Assembly (NCBI GenBank): GCA_963706885.1
Contig: CAVPNX010000020.1
Span: 1 to 64,000, forward strand
Length of the DNA: 64,000 nucleotides
Direction of reading: 5' to 3'
DNA from: Prado023 sp963706885
GTDB taxonomy: Bacteria > Actinomycetota > Actinomycetes > S36-B12 > CAIYMF01
The notes beneath the pieces were generated by a model. It was not told the DNA's origin and did no database searches. It saw only the letters and a list, made by a program, of their open reading frames with translations. Numbering within the stretch: the first letter of the stretch is position 1; every line of letters begins with the position of its first letter. Of this stretch, positions 8,656 to 17,001 are shown piece by piece. Position numbers and translations under genes: made by a program.

Positions 8656-9407
8656 TGACCGAGACCACCCACATCGGCACCGACCCGGTCGGCGCCCTGA
8701 GCCCGGCGGCCGCGACCGCCGACTCGAATGCCGCCATCCTGGCCCGCCTGGACGCCATGAGCGCCCAGATGGCCGTGATGGCCGAGCAGGTCGCCGAGGC
8801 GGCCGCCGCCCGCGAGCAGTGGAGCGAGCTCGTGGAGACCCTCATCCCGGTCTCCCGGGGGGCGATGGACGTGGCCACCCGCGAGCTCAGCGAGCTCGAG
8901 GCCGACGTCACCATCGACGACCTCACCCGGTTCGCCCGGACCACCGTGCGCGCCGTTCCGCAGATGGAGACCCTCGTCGGACAGCTCGGCAGCTTCTCGG
9001 AGCTCGGGCACGAGGTGACCTCGATCAGCGGGGCTGGCATGGCCAAGCTCACCGAGGTCCTGCAGGCCGCCGAGGACAAGGGCTACTTCATGTTCGCCCG
9101 CGAGGGTGCGGCGATCGCCGACAAGGTCGTCACCTCGTTCGATGAGGATGACGTCCGTGCGCTCGGCGACAACGTCGTCACGATCCTCAACGCGGTCAAG
9201 GAGCTCACCCAGCCCGAGGTGATGGCCATGCTCAACCGCACGGCCCTGACCATCCAGGAGGTCGAGGACACCCACATCGAGCCGCCCTCGGCCTTCGCGC
9301 TGCTGAAGTCGATGCGCGACCCCCAGACCAGGCGTGGGCTCGCCCGCGTCCTGTCCATGCTCCACACGGTCGGTGAGGACACCCAGCCGACCTCACCCAC
9401 CAAGTAG
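8655..9407 (+). CDS. DUF1641 protein of the sulfur operon
   Basis: A 250-residue helical protein with an N-terminal Ala-rich coiled-coil-like region and a C-terminal DUF1641-type core (LTQPEVMAMLNRTALTIQEV). DUF1641 proteins commonly accompany SQR-like or formate-dehydrogenase-related flavoproteins, with no defined biochemistry. ATG 8655 overlaps the SQR stop (TGATG), showing coupling. No cysteines are visible, so it is more likely a structural or regulatory partner of the flavoprotein than a sulfur carrier. Confidence 0.8.
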   Translation: MTETTHIGTDPVGALSPAAATADSNAAILARLDAMSAQMAVMAEQVAEAAAAREQWSELVETLIPVSRGAMDVATRELSELEADVTIDDLTRFARTTVRAVPQMETLVGQLGSFSELGHEVTSISGAGMAKLTEVLQAAEDKGYFMFAREGAAIADKVVTSFDEDDVRALGDNVVTILNAVKELTQPEVMAMLNRTALTIQEVEDTHIEPPSAFALLKSMRDPQTRRGLARVLSMLHTVGEDTQPTSPTK

Positions 9408-9442
9408 ATAGCCCGAGTAGATAGCAGAGAGGAACACCGACC

Positions 9443-9757
9443 ATGGCCATGGCCACGATCGCCGGCAAGGAAGTCCACGTCAACGAGGAGGGCTTCCTCA
9501 CCGAGTACGACGAGTGGAGCGAGGACATCGGCGCCGAGCTCGCGAAGAACATCGAGGTCGAGATGACCGACGAGCACTGGGCCCTGATCAAGTGGCTGCG
9601 CGAGGACTACAAGGTCAAGGGTGAGACCGCCACGACCCGCCGCGTGCAGACCGAGGGTGGAGTGCCCACCAAGAAGCAGTTCGAGCTCTTCCCGAAGAAG
9701 CCGGCCAAGAAGATGTCCTACGTCGCCGGGCTGCCCAAGCCCAAGGGCTGCGTCTGA
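9443..9757 (+). CDS. TusE/DsrC-family sulfur carrier
   Basis: A 104-residue protein of the TusE/DsrC family: VNEEGFLTEYDEWSEDIG at the start, the helical ALIKWLREDYK region, and the flexible C-terminal arm ending KPKGCV. The penultimate C103 is the conserved sulfur-accepting cysteine. The second DsrC cysteine, ten residues upstream, is replaced (Y93), so it behaves like TusE rather than a dissimilatory DsrC that forms a trisulfide. A GAGAGGA ribosome site precedes ATG 9443; ATG 9449 is an alternative. It probably accepts persulfide sulfur within the operon. Confidence 0.9.
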   Translation: MAMATIAGKEVHVNEEGFLTEYDEWSEDIGAELAKNIEVEMTDEHWALIKWLREDYKVKGETATTRRVQTEGGVPTKKQFELFPKKPAKKMSYVAGLPKPKGCV

Positions 9758-9792
9758 TCCCGCGCTCCACCCAACGACAGAGAGAGACCGAC

Positions 9793-10308
9793 ATGACCAT
9801 CCCGAACTTCGACGACGCGGAGACCGACCGCAAGTTCGTCATCATCTGCTCCAAGGGCAACCTGGACATGGCCTACCCGGCCCTCGTCCTGGCCAACGCC
9901 GCCCTCGGTGAGGGCATCGAGACACACCTGTTCTTCACGTTCTGGGGCTTCGACATGATCATCGACAGCCGCATGGACAACCTGCAGTTCTCGCCCGCCG
10001 GCAACACCGCGATGCACTACCCGATCAAGGGCAAGGAGATGCGCATCCCGCAGGCGGTCATGCCGCTGCCGGGCATGACCGGCATGGCGACCAAGATGCT
10101 CAAGGAGCAGCTCGACGAGATGGGGATCCCGCCGGTGCGCGACTTCCTCGACCAGATCGTCGCCTCCGGTGGTCACCTGTGGGGCTGCCGGATGAGCGCG
10201 GACATGAACAAGGTGGACATGGACGACCTCTACGAGGGCGTCGAGGACATCATCAACGCCACCGACTTCATCGAGATGACCGACGGCGCGCAGCTGCTGT
10301 TCATCTGA
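9793..10308 (+). CDS. DsrE/DsrF-like sulfur transferase
   Basis: A 171-residue DsrE/DsrF/DrsH-like protein. The N-terminal FVIICSKGNLDMAYPALVLA is the family beta-alpha core, followed by LFFTFWGFDMI, and a candidate active cysteine in HLWGCRMSADM. DsrE-type proteins move persulfide sulfur to TusE/DsrC partners. AGAGAGA 5 nt upstream serves as ribosome site. It is the last gene of the five-gene operon, followed by a strong hairpin. Confidence 0.87.
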   Translation: MTIPNFDDAETDRKFVIICSKGNLDMAYPALVLANAALGEGIETHLFFTFWGFDMIIDSRMDNLQFSPAGNTAMHYPIKGKEMRIPQAVMPLPGMTGMATKMLKEQLDEMGIPPVRDFLDQIVASGGHLWGCRMSADMNKVDMDDLYEGVEDIINATDFIEMTDGAQLLFI

Positions 10309-10320
10309 GTCCGGCCATAC

Positions 10321-10351
10321 GGGGCCCCGGCGCCACCCGCACCGGGGCCCC
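10321..10351 (+). terminator. Hairpin terminator after the sulfur operon
   Basis: A perfect 10-bp stem GGGGCCCCGG (10321-10330) pairs with CCGGGGCCCC (10342-10351) around an 11-nt loop, 12 nt after the stop of the DsrE-like gene. There is no U-tract, as is common in high-GC actinobacteria. Confidence 0.65.
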
Positions 10352-10386
10352 CCGCGCCGCCCCCGCCGCCCCGCGCCCGCGCCCCC

Positions 10387-10434
10387 GGTTTCGTCCAACT
10401 CTCGGGCGCTCCTGGCGGTTTCGTCCAAATCCGG
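10387..10434. repeat. Dispersed intergenic repeat, family B copy 1
   Basis: Two direct copies of a GGTTTCGTCCAA motif at 10387-10398 and 10417-10428. The first extends as AACTCTCGGG. The same motif occurs at 52183-52200 in direct orientation and 52250-52268 inverted. A diverged inverted copy may follow at about 10454-10473. The interval 10309-10581 holds only the terminator and this element. Confidence 0.65.
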
Positions 10435-10581
10435 AGCCCGTCGCGGCCGCATTCTTGGAGCGAATCGCGATCACACCTGGCGCCGGTGATCCGTCGGGTT
10501 GGCGACGCTGGAGGGCCGGTGGGGTGCTTGGATCACCTTGGAGGGGGCCTCGGGGGCGCTGCCGGGCGTACCGTGGGCTGC

Positions 10582-11979
10582 GTGAGGCTTCCGCCTGCAC
10601 CGCCTGTCGCCCGCGCGGTGGCAGCCACGCCCGCTGACCGCGACCGGGTGCTCGACCTGCTGCGGGCCAGCGCCCTGGCACTGGTCGTGCTGGGGCACAG
10701 CAGCATGGGGATCGTGGGCTGGGCGGAGTCCGGCCCCGTCATCAGCACGGCCCTGACCGTGTACTGGTGGGCGCCCTGGGCGACCTGGGTGCTGCAGATC
10801 ATGCCGCTGTTCTTCGTTGCCGGTGGCGCCGTGAACGCACGCTCGTGGCGAAGCAACCGTGATCCGTACGCCTCCTGGCTGTGGCGCCGAGTGGCCCGGC
10901 TGATGCGTCCGGTGTGGGTGTACCTGGCGATCATGGCACCGGTCAGCGCCCTGGTGTCGCTGCTGGCTCCGGAGGGCTACGCCGCGCCCCTGCTCGGGCT
11001 GGCCACCCAGCTGCTGTGGTTCATCGGCGTCTACGTGATGGTGTGCGCCCTGACCCCGCTGATGGTGCGCGCCGACACGATCAGCCCCTACCTCGGCCCG
11101 GTCGCCCTCCTGGCCGGGGTGGTCCTGTTCGACTGGCTGCGCCTCGGGGTCGGCGTCGCCCCCCTCGGGCTGCTCAACTTCGTGCTCGTCTGGGCGCTGG
11201 CCGCCCAGCTGGGCATCCTGTTCGACAAGGGCCTGCTGGCCGGCTGGCGCGGCGCCGGCCTGGTCGCCCTTGCCGTGGCGGTGAACCTGCTGCTGGTGAC
11301 CTACGGGCCCTACCCGCGCTCGATGGTGGGCATGCGCGGTGAGCCGTTCAGCAACATGACCCCCCCGAGCCTGGTCCTGGCCCTGCACACCCTGGCCCTG
11401 GCCGGGCTGGCCGGCGCCGCTCGGCCGGCACTGGCCCGACTGGCCGCTGGGCGCCGGGTGTGGACCGGCACCACCGCCATCAACCTCACCGCGATGACGC
11501 TCTACCTGTGGCACCTGCCGGTCCTCATCGCGCTGTACGCGGGCCTGCACGCCCTTGGCCTGGACCGACCGGTGCGGTGGTCCGCCGATGGCTACCCCGA
11601 GCCCGGCCCCGGGTTCTGGCTGTGGACGATCGCCTTCCTGGCCGTGTACCTGGCGTGTGTGGTCGGCGTCGTGCGCGTGCTGTGGCCCGCGGAGGTCGGC
11701 CACCTGCCCGGCTGGGACCGCCCTGCCCGCCCGCGACCCGCTGACGGCCGCACGCCCCCCGGGGAACGTGGTCGATCGGCCTGGGCGGGGACGGGTGCCG
11801 CGCTCATCGGGATCGGGACGTTGATGCTCGCGGCGATCGGGCTTGCGGGGTTCCCCACCCGGGTCACCTCGTTCGCCGGGGTGCCCCTCAACGCCGTGGC
11901 CGCGATCGGACTGATGGCCCTTGGCGGAGGGCTGGTCCGGCAGGCAGGAGCCACGAAGGCGCCCGTCCGACTCAACTAA
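10582..11979 (+). CDS. Membrane acyltransferase, acyltransferase-3 family
   Basis: An integral membrane protein (465 aa) with about ten hydrophobic helices. The opening RDRVLDLLRASALALVVLGHSSMG has the family's Arg/Asp-rich start and conserved His in helix 1, followed by IMPLFFVAGGAVNARSW. Such proteins O-acylate sugars or lipids, using acyl-CoA across the membrane. GTG 10582 is chosen over a longer frame because TACCGT (10569-10574) ends 7 nt before it. It stands alone; the substrate is unknown. Confidence 0.85.
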   Translation: MRLPPAPPVARAVAATPADRDRVLDLLRASALALVVLGHSSMGIVGWAESGPVISTALTVYWWAPWATWVLQIMPLFFVAGGAVNARSWRSNRDPYASWLWRRVARLMRPVWVYLAIMAPVSALVSLLAPEGYAAPLLGLATQLLWFIGVYVMVCALTPLMVRADTISPYLGPVALLAGVVLFDWLRLGVGVAPLGLLNFVLVWALAAQLGILFDKGLLAGWRGAGLVALAVAVNLLLVTYGPYPRSMVGMRGEPFSNMTPPSLVLALHTLALAGLAGAARPALARLAAGRRVWTGTTAINLTAMTLYLWHLPVLIALYAGLHALGLDRPVRWSADGYPEPGPGFWLWTIAFLAVYLACVVGVVRVLWPAEVGHLPGWDRPARPRPADGRTPPGERGRSAWAGTGAALIGIGTLMLAAIGLAGFPTRVTSFAGVPLNAVAAIGLMALGGGLVRQAGATKAPVRLN

Positions 11980-11992
11980 TGACAAGGAAGCC

Positions 11993-12022
11993 TTGAACAA
12001 GTAGCAAGAAACGCACTACTAT
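11993..12022 (+). promoter_or_regulatory. Promoter with inverted repeat before the DUF4097/DUF2089 pair
   Basis: TTGAAC (11993-11998), an 18-bp spacer, then TACTAT (12017-12022). The ATG lies 6 nt after the -10, so the transcript should be leaderless. AGTAG and CTACT arms flank the spacer end, giving an inverted repeat that overlaps the -10 and could bind an autoregulator such as the DUF2089 protein. Confidence 0.65.
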
Positions 12023-12028
12023 TGCCAC

Positions 12029-12823
12029 ATGACCGATGAACTGCGCACCCTCCTGAACCGTGTTGCCTCCGGCGAGCTCAGCCCGGAGGAGGCCGAGATC
12101 CTGATGAACGCCGCGAAGTCCGCGCCCCCGGGGACCGAGCAGCCCACGTCCGAGAAGCCCGCCCCCGAGCAGCCCGCCCCCGAGCCCGTCCGCCGGATCA
12201 CCGTCCGCGGCAGCGCCGTGCGCCTGGTGATCGTCGCGGACCCGTCGGTGGACACCGCGATCGCCGAGGGACCACACCGCGTCTCGCACGTCGGCGACCG
12301 GCTGACCGTCCACTCGGACCTGCGGGTCGGCGAGTACGAGGCGGAGGCGCCGAAGTCCACGTTCGCCACGTGGCTGAGCAACGTCAACCGCGCCGGTTCG
12401 ACGCTGCGCGTCCGGGTGAACCCCGACCTCCCCCTGGACGTCCTCAACGTCGCCGGCTCGCTGGAGCTCAGCGGGATGCGCGCCACCACCTCGGTGGGCG
12501 TCGAGGCCGGCTCGGCCAAGCTGCATGACGGCGCCGGGCAGCTCACGCTCTCGGTGGCCAGCGGCAGCGCCGACGTGGAGTGGCTGTTCCAGGGCGAGTG
12601 CTCGGTGAGCACCGACCTCGGCTCGGCCCGCCTGACCCTGCTGCCCGGATCGGACGTGACGGTGAAGGCCGAGGCCACCCTCGGTCTGGCGACCATCCGG
12701 CTGGCCGACGGGACCACGATCAAGGCCACCCCTGAGGGGCATCCGCCCGTGATCGCGGGTGCGGGCACCGGGACCCTGGGTGCCACCACGAGGCTGGGAT
12801 CCCTCGTCGTCTCGGTCTTCTGA
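12029..12823 (+). CDS. DUF4097-like beta-helical protein
   Basis: A 264-residue protein. The N-terminal LRTLLNRVASGELSPEEAEILMNAA is a short helical SHOCT/YvlB-type segment. After a Pro/Glu-rich linker the remainder is made of repeated beta strands with regular Gly/Ser/Leu (LNVAGSLELSGMRATTSVG, AGQLTLSVASGSADVEWLF) as in DUF4097 adhesin-like solenoids. No signal peptide or membrane segment is visible. It lies 6 bp before a DUF2089 gene, a frequent pairing in bacteria; the N-terminal helix resembles the C-terminus of the DUF2089 partner, suggesting shared interactions. Confidence 0.75.
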   Translation: MTDELRTLLNRVASGELSPEEAEILMNAAKSAPPGTEQPTSEKPAPEQPAPEPVRRITVRGSAVRLVIVADPSVDTAIAEGPHRVSHVGDRLTVHSDLRVGEYEAEAPKSTFATWLSNVNRAGSTLRVRVNPDLPLDVLNVAGSLELSGMRATTSVGVEAGSAKLHDGAGQLTLSVASGSADVEWLFQGECSVSTDLGSARLTLLPGSDVTVKAEATLGLATIRLADGTTIKATPEGHPPVIAGAGTGTLGATTRLGSLVVSVF

Positions 12824-12829
12824 GCCCTG

Positions 12830-13222
12830 ATGCGCACGCATCGACCGCCCACCACGTGCCCGGTCTGCTCCGAGTCGCTGATCACCCTGCGCCTGGGGTG
12901 CCCCTCGTGCGGCACGGAGCTCTCGGGCCACTTCGAGACCTGCCGGTTCTGCCGGCTCAACCCGACGGACTCCGAGATCCTCGAGGTGTTCCTGCGCGGG
13001 CGGGGCAATGTCCGCGACGTGCAGGCGCACCTGGAGGTCTCCTACCCCACTGCCCGGGCCCGCCTCAGCGAGGTCCTGGACCGCCTCGGACTGGGCGAGG
13101 TCCCGAGTCCTGAGCCCGGACCCGCCGCGGCAGCCGAGGTCGACGCCGCCGCGATCCTGGCCGACCTCGCAGCCGGGCGCCTGGACGTGGCGCAGGCAGA
13201 GGAACTGCTCGGCGGGGGCTGA
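12830..13222 (+). CDS. DUF2089-family zinc-ribbon HTH protein
   Basis: A 130-residue probable transcription factor. Four Cys pairs (CPVCSES, CPSCGTE, CRFC) form a zinc ribbon. NVRDVQAHLEVSYPTARARLSEVL is a clear helix-turn-helix, and the C-terminus ILADLAAGRLDVAQAEELL is a SHOCT-like tail. It is encoded 6 bp after the DUF4097 gene and is likely co-transcribed. It may bind the inverted repeat at the operon promoter; this is inference. Confidence 0.82.
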   Translation: MRTHRPPTTCPVCSESLITLRLGCPSCGTELSGHFETCRFCRLNPTDSEILEVFLRGRGNVRDVQAHLEVSYPTARARLSEVLDRLGLGEVPSPEPGPAAAAEVDAAAILADLAAGRLDVAQAEELLGGG

Positions 13223-13296
13223 AGTCGACCGGCGGCTCGAGGTCCTCGCGCCGTCAGCACGCAACGCCCCGATCGGGGGCGCGTCACGATGGGCCC

Positions 13297-14784
13297 ATGA
13301 CCTCCACCCCGGAAGCCCCCGCGGAGATGCAGCTGTCGGCCAACGACTCGCTCTGGCTGAACATGGACACCCCCGAGAACCTCATGGTCATCGAGAGCGT
13401 GATGTGGTTCCACCACCGCCTCGACCCCGACGCCGTGATCCACGCCCTCGAGGAACGCCTCGTCGGGCGCTACCCCGTGTTCGGCTGGCGTCCCCGCCTC
13501 TCGGAGAGCATCGGGGGTCGCGACGAGTGGGTCGAGGACGAGGACTTCGACATCCACCGGCACGTCACGGTCCACGAGCTCGGGGGCGACGGGGGCCGCG
13601 CGGAGCTCCAGGCCTTCCTCGAGGCGCGCTTCAGTGAGCCGATCGACCGGGCGCACCCGCTGTGGCGCGCCTACGTCCTGGAGGGCACCGACTTCGGCGC
13701 GATCATGATCCGCTTCCACCACGCGATCGCCGATGGCACGGCGCTGGCCCGGGTGCTGATCGAGATGACCACCGACACCCCTGGGGAGGGCTGGGACTAC
13801 CCGGACGTCCCCGAGGACCGGCTGCACCCGGCCGACGAGCCGTCGGCGCCGGAGGACTCGCCCGAGGGGCGCCAGGCCCGCCGCAAGCGGGTGAAGGCGA
13901 TCAACGCCGCGAACCAGGTCGTGGCACTTCCGCTGGCCGCCGGGGTGAAGGCCACGACCGGCGCCACCAAGCTGCTCGAGATGCTCGACCTCGACCGCGA
14001 GGGGAGCCGGGCGGCGAAGGCGGCCGACCACGCGACCGGGACCGCCGATGCCCTGGACAAGCTCCTGGTGGGGACCCCTCCGGACATCGCCATCTTCGGC
14101 AAGGCCGGCGTCGCCAAGCGTGCGGACTGGGCACCGGCGCACGACCTGGCGCTGGTCAAGCGCGCGGCCCGGACGCGGGGCGCGACGGTCAACGACCTGA
14201 TGCTCGCCGCCGTGGCCGGGGGCCTGCGCCGCTACCTGGAGGGACGCGGTGAGCCGTTCGCCGATGCGATGACGATGATCCCGGTGAACCTGCGCCCGGT
14301 CGACGAGCCCCTGCCGGCACATCTGGGGAACAGGTTCGCCCTGGTGGCCCTGGACCTTCCGTTGGAGCCACCCACCCCGGTGGAGCGCCTCGACACGGCC
14401 CACGAGCGGATGGAGGTCATCAAGGCCGGACCCGAGGCGCTGCTGACGTTCGGGATCAGCAACACCCTGGGCATGGTCGGGACCTACACCTCCCGGGTGT
14501 CGCGCAACATCCAGGAGTACTTCGGCAACAAGGCCATCGGTGTCACCACGAACGTGCCCGGTCCGCAGAGCACGCGGTACTTCGCCGGCCAGGAGCTCAT
14601 CGGCATCCTCGGCTGGGTGCCCGGAGCTGCCAACCAGACGCTGGGCGTGTGCATCTTCAGCTACAACGGCCAGATCCGGGTCGGCTTCAAGACCGATGTC
14701 AACGTCGTGCCCGACATCGCCAACCTGGTGGCCGCCTACGGCGCGGAGATGGACGAGCTGCTCGCCCTGGCCCCGCCGGAGTAG
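13297..14784 (+). CDS. WS/DGAT wax ester synthase / diacylglycerol acyltransferase, copy 1
   Basis: A 495-residue acyltransferase of the actinobacterial WS/DGAT family, which esterifies diacylglycerol or fatty alcohols with acyl-CoA to form storage lipids. The catalytic HHxxxDG is at residues 141-147 (HHAIADG). Later family blocks are visible: NDLMLAAVAGGLRRYL, MIPVNLRP and GVTTNVPGPQ. Start ATG 13297 has CACGAT ending 6 nt upstream. The next gene is a close paralogue in the same orientation, sharing the opening NDSLWLNMD and the promoter layout. Confidence 0.93.
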   Translation: MTSTPEAPAEMQLSANDSLWLNMDTPENLMVIESVMWFHHRLDPDAVIHALEERLVGRYPVFGWRPRLSESIGGRDEWVEDEDFDIHRHVTVHELGGDGGRAELQAFLEARFSEPIDRAHPLWRAYVLEGTDFGAIMIRFHHAIADGTALARVLIEMTTDTPGEGWDYPDVPEDRLHPADEPSAPEDSPEGRQARRKRVKAINAANQVVALPLAAGVKATTGATKLLEMLDLDREGSRAAKAADHATGTADALDKLLVGTPPDIAIFGKAGVAKRADWAPAHDLALVKRAARTRGATVNDLMLAAVAGGLRRYLEGRGEPFADAMTMIPVNLRPVDEPLPAHLGNRFALVALDLPLEPPTPVERLDTAHERMEVIKAGPEALLTFGISNTLGMVGTYTSRVSRNIQEYFGNKAIGVTTNVPGPQSTRYFAGQELIGILGWVPGAANQTLGVCIFSYNGQIRVGFKTDVNVVPDIANLVAAYGAEMDELLALAPPE

Positions 14785-14844
14785 ATCGCTGCCCCGGGGC
14801 GGCCGTGGTAGGACTCCGCCCGCTGGACGGGGCACGATGTGACC

Positions 14845-16335
14845 ATGTCCGCTCGCGTCGCGCTGTCCCCCAACGACTCCCTCTGGCTGAACATGGACAG
14901 CCCGGAGAACCTCATGGTGATCGAGGGGGTGATGTGGTTCGACGAGCCGCTGGACCTCGCCGCCGTCACCCGGGCCCTGCAGGAGCGCATGGTCGATCGG
15001 TACCCGGTGTTCACCTGGCGCCCCGAGCACGCCAACGTCGGCCTGGACCACTGGGTCGAGGACCCGGACTTCGAGATCGACCGGCACATCACCCACCACC
15101 ACCTCAAGGGCGACGGTGGCCGGGAGGCGATGCGCAAGTTCCTGCAGGCCCGGATGTCCGAGCCGCTCCCGCGCGACCGGCCCCTGTGGCAGGCCTACGT
15201 CCTGACCGGCCGGGACTTCGGGGCCGTCATGATGCGCTTCCACCACGCGATCGCCGACGGGACCGCGCTGGTGCGCGTCCTGCTCGACCTCACGACCGAC
15301 ACCCCGAGCGGGGATGCCGAGCCCGAGGACGCTGTGGCGGCGTTGACCGGGTCGGACCCGCGCAACCACCCGGCCGAGCCCACCCCGAGCATGGGACCGG
15401 CCCCGGCCGATCGCGCCCACCCGGGCCTGCGCGACCGCGCGGGCCGTCGCCTGTTCCAGCTGGCGACCTTCCCGGTCGCCGCGGGCGTCGCGGCCACCAA
15501 CTCGGCCGTCTCCCTGGTGCACCAGCTCGACCCCGAGAACCGAGGGAGCCTCACCTGGCGGCTGGCCGACCAGGTCGCCGGCACCGCCGACGCCGTCGAC
15601 AAGCTGATCATCGGCACCCACGAGGACGTGCTGCTCTTCGGCCAGCCGGGCCTGGACAAGCGGGCGGACTGGGCACCGAGCTACGACCTCGACGACGTCA
15701 AGAGGGTCGCGAAGGCCCGGGGCGCGACCGTCAACGACGTCATGATGGCTGCCCTGGCCGGGGCCCTGCGCCGCTACGTCATGGCCCGCGGCGAGGTGCC
15801 GCGTGATGTGGTGACCATGATCCCGGTGAACCTGCGCGCCATCGACGAGCCCCTGCCGATCCACCTGGGCAACAAGTTCGCCCTGGTGGCCGTGGAGCTG
15901 CCCCTGACCGAGCCGACGCCGATGGCACGACTGGCCGAGGCCAAGGCGCGGATGGACGTCGTCAAGTACGGGCCGGAGGCGCTGCTGACGTTCGGGCTGT
16001 CCCACGCGATCGGCGCGATGGGGTCGGTGACCGAGTCCCTGTCACGGAGGCTGACCGAGTTCTTCAGCAACAAGGCGATCGGCGTGACGACCAACGTCCC
16101 CGGCCCCACCCAGGTGCGCTACTTCGCCGGCCAGGAGATGGTCGGCATCCTCGGCTGGGTCCCCGGGGCCTCGCACCAGACCCTGGGGGCGTGCATCTTC
16201 AGCTACAACGGGATGATCCGGGTCGGGTTCAAGACCGACGCGAACGTGATCCCCGATGTGGGCAACCTCGTGGCCGCCTTCAACGACGAGATGGCCGACC
16301 TGTTCGCCGAGGGCACGGTAGCCGCCGAGGACTGA
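14845..16335 (+). CDS. WS/DGAT wax ester synthase / diacylglycerol acyltransferase, copy 2
   Basis: A 496-residue paralogue of the preceding gene with catalytic HHAIADG at residues 133-139 and the same NDVMMAALAGALRRY, MIPVNLRA and GVTTNVPGPT blocks. A GTG six bases upstream is in frame, but CACGAT (14833-14838) lies exactly 6 nt before ATG 14845, as in the first copy, so ATG is preferred. The pair arose by tandem duplication. Divergence is strongest in the linker after the catalytic motif (residues about 150-205). Both proteins are expected at the membrane or lipid-droplet surface. Confidence 0.92.
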   Translation: MSARVALSPNDSLWLNMDSPENLMVIEGVMWFDEPLDLAAVTRALQERMVDRYPVFTWRPEHANVGLDHWVEDPDFEIDRHITHHHLKGDGGREAMRKFLQARMSEPLPRDRPLWQAYVLTGRDFGAVMMRFHHAIADGTALVRVLLDLTTDTPSGDAEPEDAVAALTGSDPRNHPAEPTPSMGPAPADRAHPGLRDRAGRRLFQLATFPVAAGVAATNSAVSLVHQLDPENRGSLTWRLADQVAGTADAVDKLIIGTHEDVLLFGQPGLDKRADWAPSYDLDDVKRVAKARGATVNDVMMAALAGALRRYVMARGEVPRDVVTMIPVNLRAIDEPLPIHLGNKFALVAVELPLTEPTPMARLAEAKARMDVVKYGPEALLTFGLSHAIGAMGSVTESLSRRLTEFFSNKAIGVTTNVPGPTQVRYFAGQEMVGILGWVPGASHQTLGACIFSYNGMIRVGFKTDANVIPDVGNLVAAFNDEMADLFAEGTVAAED

Positions 16336-16353
16336 GGCGCGCCCGGACATGCC

Positions 16354-16384
16354 GGTGCCCGAGCCGACGGACGACTCGGGCACC
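16354..16384. terminator. Bidirectional hairpin between WS/DGAT-2 and NlpC/P60 gene
   Basis: GGTGCCCGAG (16354-16363) pairs perfectly with CTCGGGCACC (16375-16384) around an 11-nt loop, midway between two convergent genes. It could end transcription from both sides. Confidence 0.7.
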
Positions 16385-16429
16385 AGGAGGCGATGGGCGG
16401 GGGTCGCAGGACCACCCTGGCTCAGCGGG

Positions 16430-16984
16430 TCAGAGGACCCGGCCGAAGGACACGTTGCGGCTCCAGATGTTCACGGTGCCGACCCGACCACCGGGGCGCG
16501 GGGAGTGCAGCACCTTGTTGCCGCCGGCGTAGATGCCCACGTGGTAGGCCCCACGGCCGCCACGGAAGAACACCAGGTCACCCTTGCGCGCACTGGAGCG
16601 CGAGATCCGCTTGGCCTTGTGCATCTGGCCCGTGGCCGAGTGCGGCAGCCTCACGCCCACCTTGCGGAAGACGTAGGAGGTGAACCCGGAGCAGTCGAAG
16701 CCACGGGGGGTCGTGCCGCCGTAGCGGTAGGGCACACCCTTCAACGCGCTGCCGGTGCGCATGACCTTCGCGGAGCGGACGGCGAAGGAGCGGGAGCTGC
16801 GTGAGGTCTTCTTCTTGCGGTCGCCGGTCGCCGCAGCCGCGCCGACGCTGGACTCGATGGACACTCGGGGGGCAGGGACGGCCGACGCGGCAGGAGCCGG
16901 CGCCATCGGGGATACCGGGAGCACGACGGCAAGCGCAGTTGCGCCGGCCAGGGCCATGCCTCGGGCACGGGTCAGTAGAGCCAT
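16430..16984 (-). CDS. Secreted NlpC/P60 peptidoglycan endopeptidase
   Basis: A 184-residue exported cysteine peptidase that cleaves peptidoglycan stem peptides. Residues 1-35 form a signal peptide (positive start, hydrophobic AGATALAVVLPV, Ala-rich cleavage zone). A basic linker (DRKKKTSRSSRS) may bind the wall. The NlpC/P60 domain (about 75-184) shows the catalytic C98 (RGFDCSGF), H148 (YHVGIY) and H160 (VLHSPR). A strong GGAGGAG ribosome site sits directly behind a c-di-AMP riboswitch, linking cell-wall hydrolysis to c-di-AMP and turgor signalling, as known for rpf/NlpC genes in actinobacteria. Confidence 0.92.
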   Translation of the reverse strand: MALLTRARGMALAGATALAVVLPVSPMAPAPAASAVPAPRVSIESSVGAAAATGDRKKKTSRSSRSFAVRSAKVMRTGSALKGVPYRYGGTTPRGFDCSGFTSYVFRKVGVRLPHSATGQMHKAKRISRSSARKGDLVFFRGGRGAYHVGIYAGGNKVLHSPRPGGRVGTVNIWSRNVSFGRVL

Positions 16985-17001
16985 GGTGAGTTCTCCTCCA
17001 G

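Noticed and set aside
9403..9427. Direct repeat AGTAGATAGC between DUF1641 and tusE
   Set aside because: Two short copies in a 35-bp gap; probably slippage, with no symmetry to suggest an operator.
13042..16005. A 987-codon minus-strand open frame opposite the WS/DGAT genes
   Set aside because: Gly/Arg/Val-rich shadow with no motif; the plus-strand genes have catalytic sites and promoters.
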